A stretch of 7,220 nt of DNA from Actinomycetota bacterium. GTDB taxonomy: Bacteria > Actinomycetota > Acidimicrobiia > Acidimicrobiales > Poriferisodaliceae. Both the position numbers and the translations under genes were made by a program. The notes under the pieces were generated by a model that ran no database searches, had not been told where the DNA came from, and saw only the letters and a program-made list of their open reading frames with translations. Shown piece by piece: positions 6,821 through 7,220 of this stretch (positions within the stretch are counted from its first letter, which is position 1; the number at the start of each line of letters is the position of its first letter). The stretch spans positions 1-7,220 of the forward strand of contig PCCJ01000120.1 in the NCBI GenBank assembly GCA_002731665.1, given 5' to 3'.

Positions 6821-7220
6821 TTACTGGCTAGCTAGGTAATCTTCATAGCTTCCCTGAAAATCTATTATCTCACGGTCTTTAATTTCAATCACTCTAGTAG
6901 CTAGCGACGAAACGAATTCTCGATCGTGACTAACGAATATTAGTGTACCCTCATAGTGAGTCAGTGCCAGATTCAATGATTCGATAGCTTCCATGTCTAG
7001 ATGGTTCGTTGGTTCATCAAGGATTAATACATTAGTACCCATCATCATTAGCTTGCCAAAAATCAAGCGATTTTTTTCGCCACCAGAACAAACCGCAACC
7101 GATTTTTCAAAATCTTCACTGGAAAATAAAAGCTTCCCCAATGTGGCCCGCACGATTTGATCGTCATGGCTGGGTTTTCGCCATTGACTCATCCATTCAA
7201 ATAGATTTAATTCGCTGTCA
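6821..7220 (-). CDS. ybiT: ABC-F ATPase, YbiT-like, C-terminal part (5' end outside window)
   Basis: This is the final 133 or so codons of an ABC-F protein; the frame runs open to the window edge, so the Met at 7192 is internal rather than a start. ABC-F proteins are soluble twin-ATPase factors acting on the ribosome, not transporters. The second nucleotide-binding domain shows, counting from that Met, the ABC signature SGGEKNR (36-42), Walker B with catalytic Glu in [12 protein letters not shown] (55-66) and the H-loop SHDREF (88-93). The preceding NLFEWMSQW, and [19 protein letters not shown] plus SYEDYLASQ at the end, closely match E. coli YbiT as I remember it. The stop comes a few residues earlier than in E. 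coli. No C-terminal extension like that of EttA or Uup is present. Its neighbours are functionally unrelated. Confidence 0.93.
   Translation of the reverse strand, partial: DSELNLFEWMSQWRKPSHDDQIVRATLGKLLFSSEDFEKSVAVCSGGEKNRLIFGKLMMMGTNVLILDEPTNHLDMEAIESLNLALTHYEGTLIFVSHDREFVSSLATRVIEIKDREIIDFQGSYEDYLASQ

Overview
This is a compact, bacterial-looking window of moderate GC. All seven well-supported genes are on the minus strand. The right-edge fragment closely resembles, from memory, the C-terminus of the gammaproteobacterial ABC-F protein YbiT. Together with the Sec signal peptides this suggests a gammaproteobacterium, possibly environmental or marine. That placement is inference, because no rRNA or other marker gene is present.

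Reading in the direction of transcription (high to low coordinates): (1) 7220-6821 is the 3' end of a ybiT-like ABC-F ATPase gene, cut by the window edge. (2) 6654-3410 holds three genes for predicted exported proteins, each separated by about 190-200 bp: a 287-aa protein made of two tandem NTF2/SnoaL-like domains, a 479-aa CapA-type metallophosphatase-fold protein, and a 183-aa protein probably of lipocalin-like beta-barrel type. Each has its own ribosome binding site, so they may be separate transcription units. (3) 3199-206 is a tight three-gene operon of redox enzymes: a Gfo/Idh/MocA NAD(P)-dependent dehydrogenase (GTG start), an aldo/keto reductase of xylose-reductase type, and a TauD/SyrP-like Fe(II)/2-oxoglutarate dioxygenase. 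The first two genes are 11 bp apart and the last two overlap by 8 bp. A candidate promoter lies upstream (3245-3272) and a hairpin terminator follows (171-194).

The redox operon could carry out successive oxidation, reduction and hydroxylation of one polyol, sugar or cyclitol-like compound, but no transporter, kinase or regulator is present to fix the substrate. The most unusual points are this enzyme combination, the missing histidines in the C-terminal motif of the CapA-like protein, and the tandem duplication in the exported NTF2-like protein. I saw no CRISPR array, tRNA, rRNA, insertion sequence or phage gene. The first 205 bases hold only the terminator and a very tentative plus-strand gene tail.
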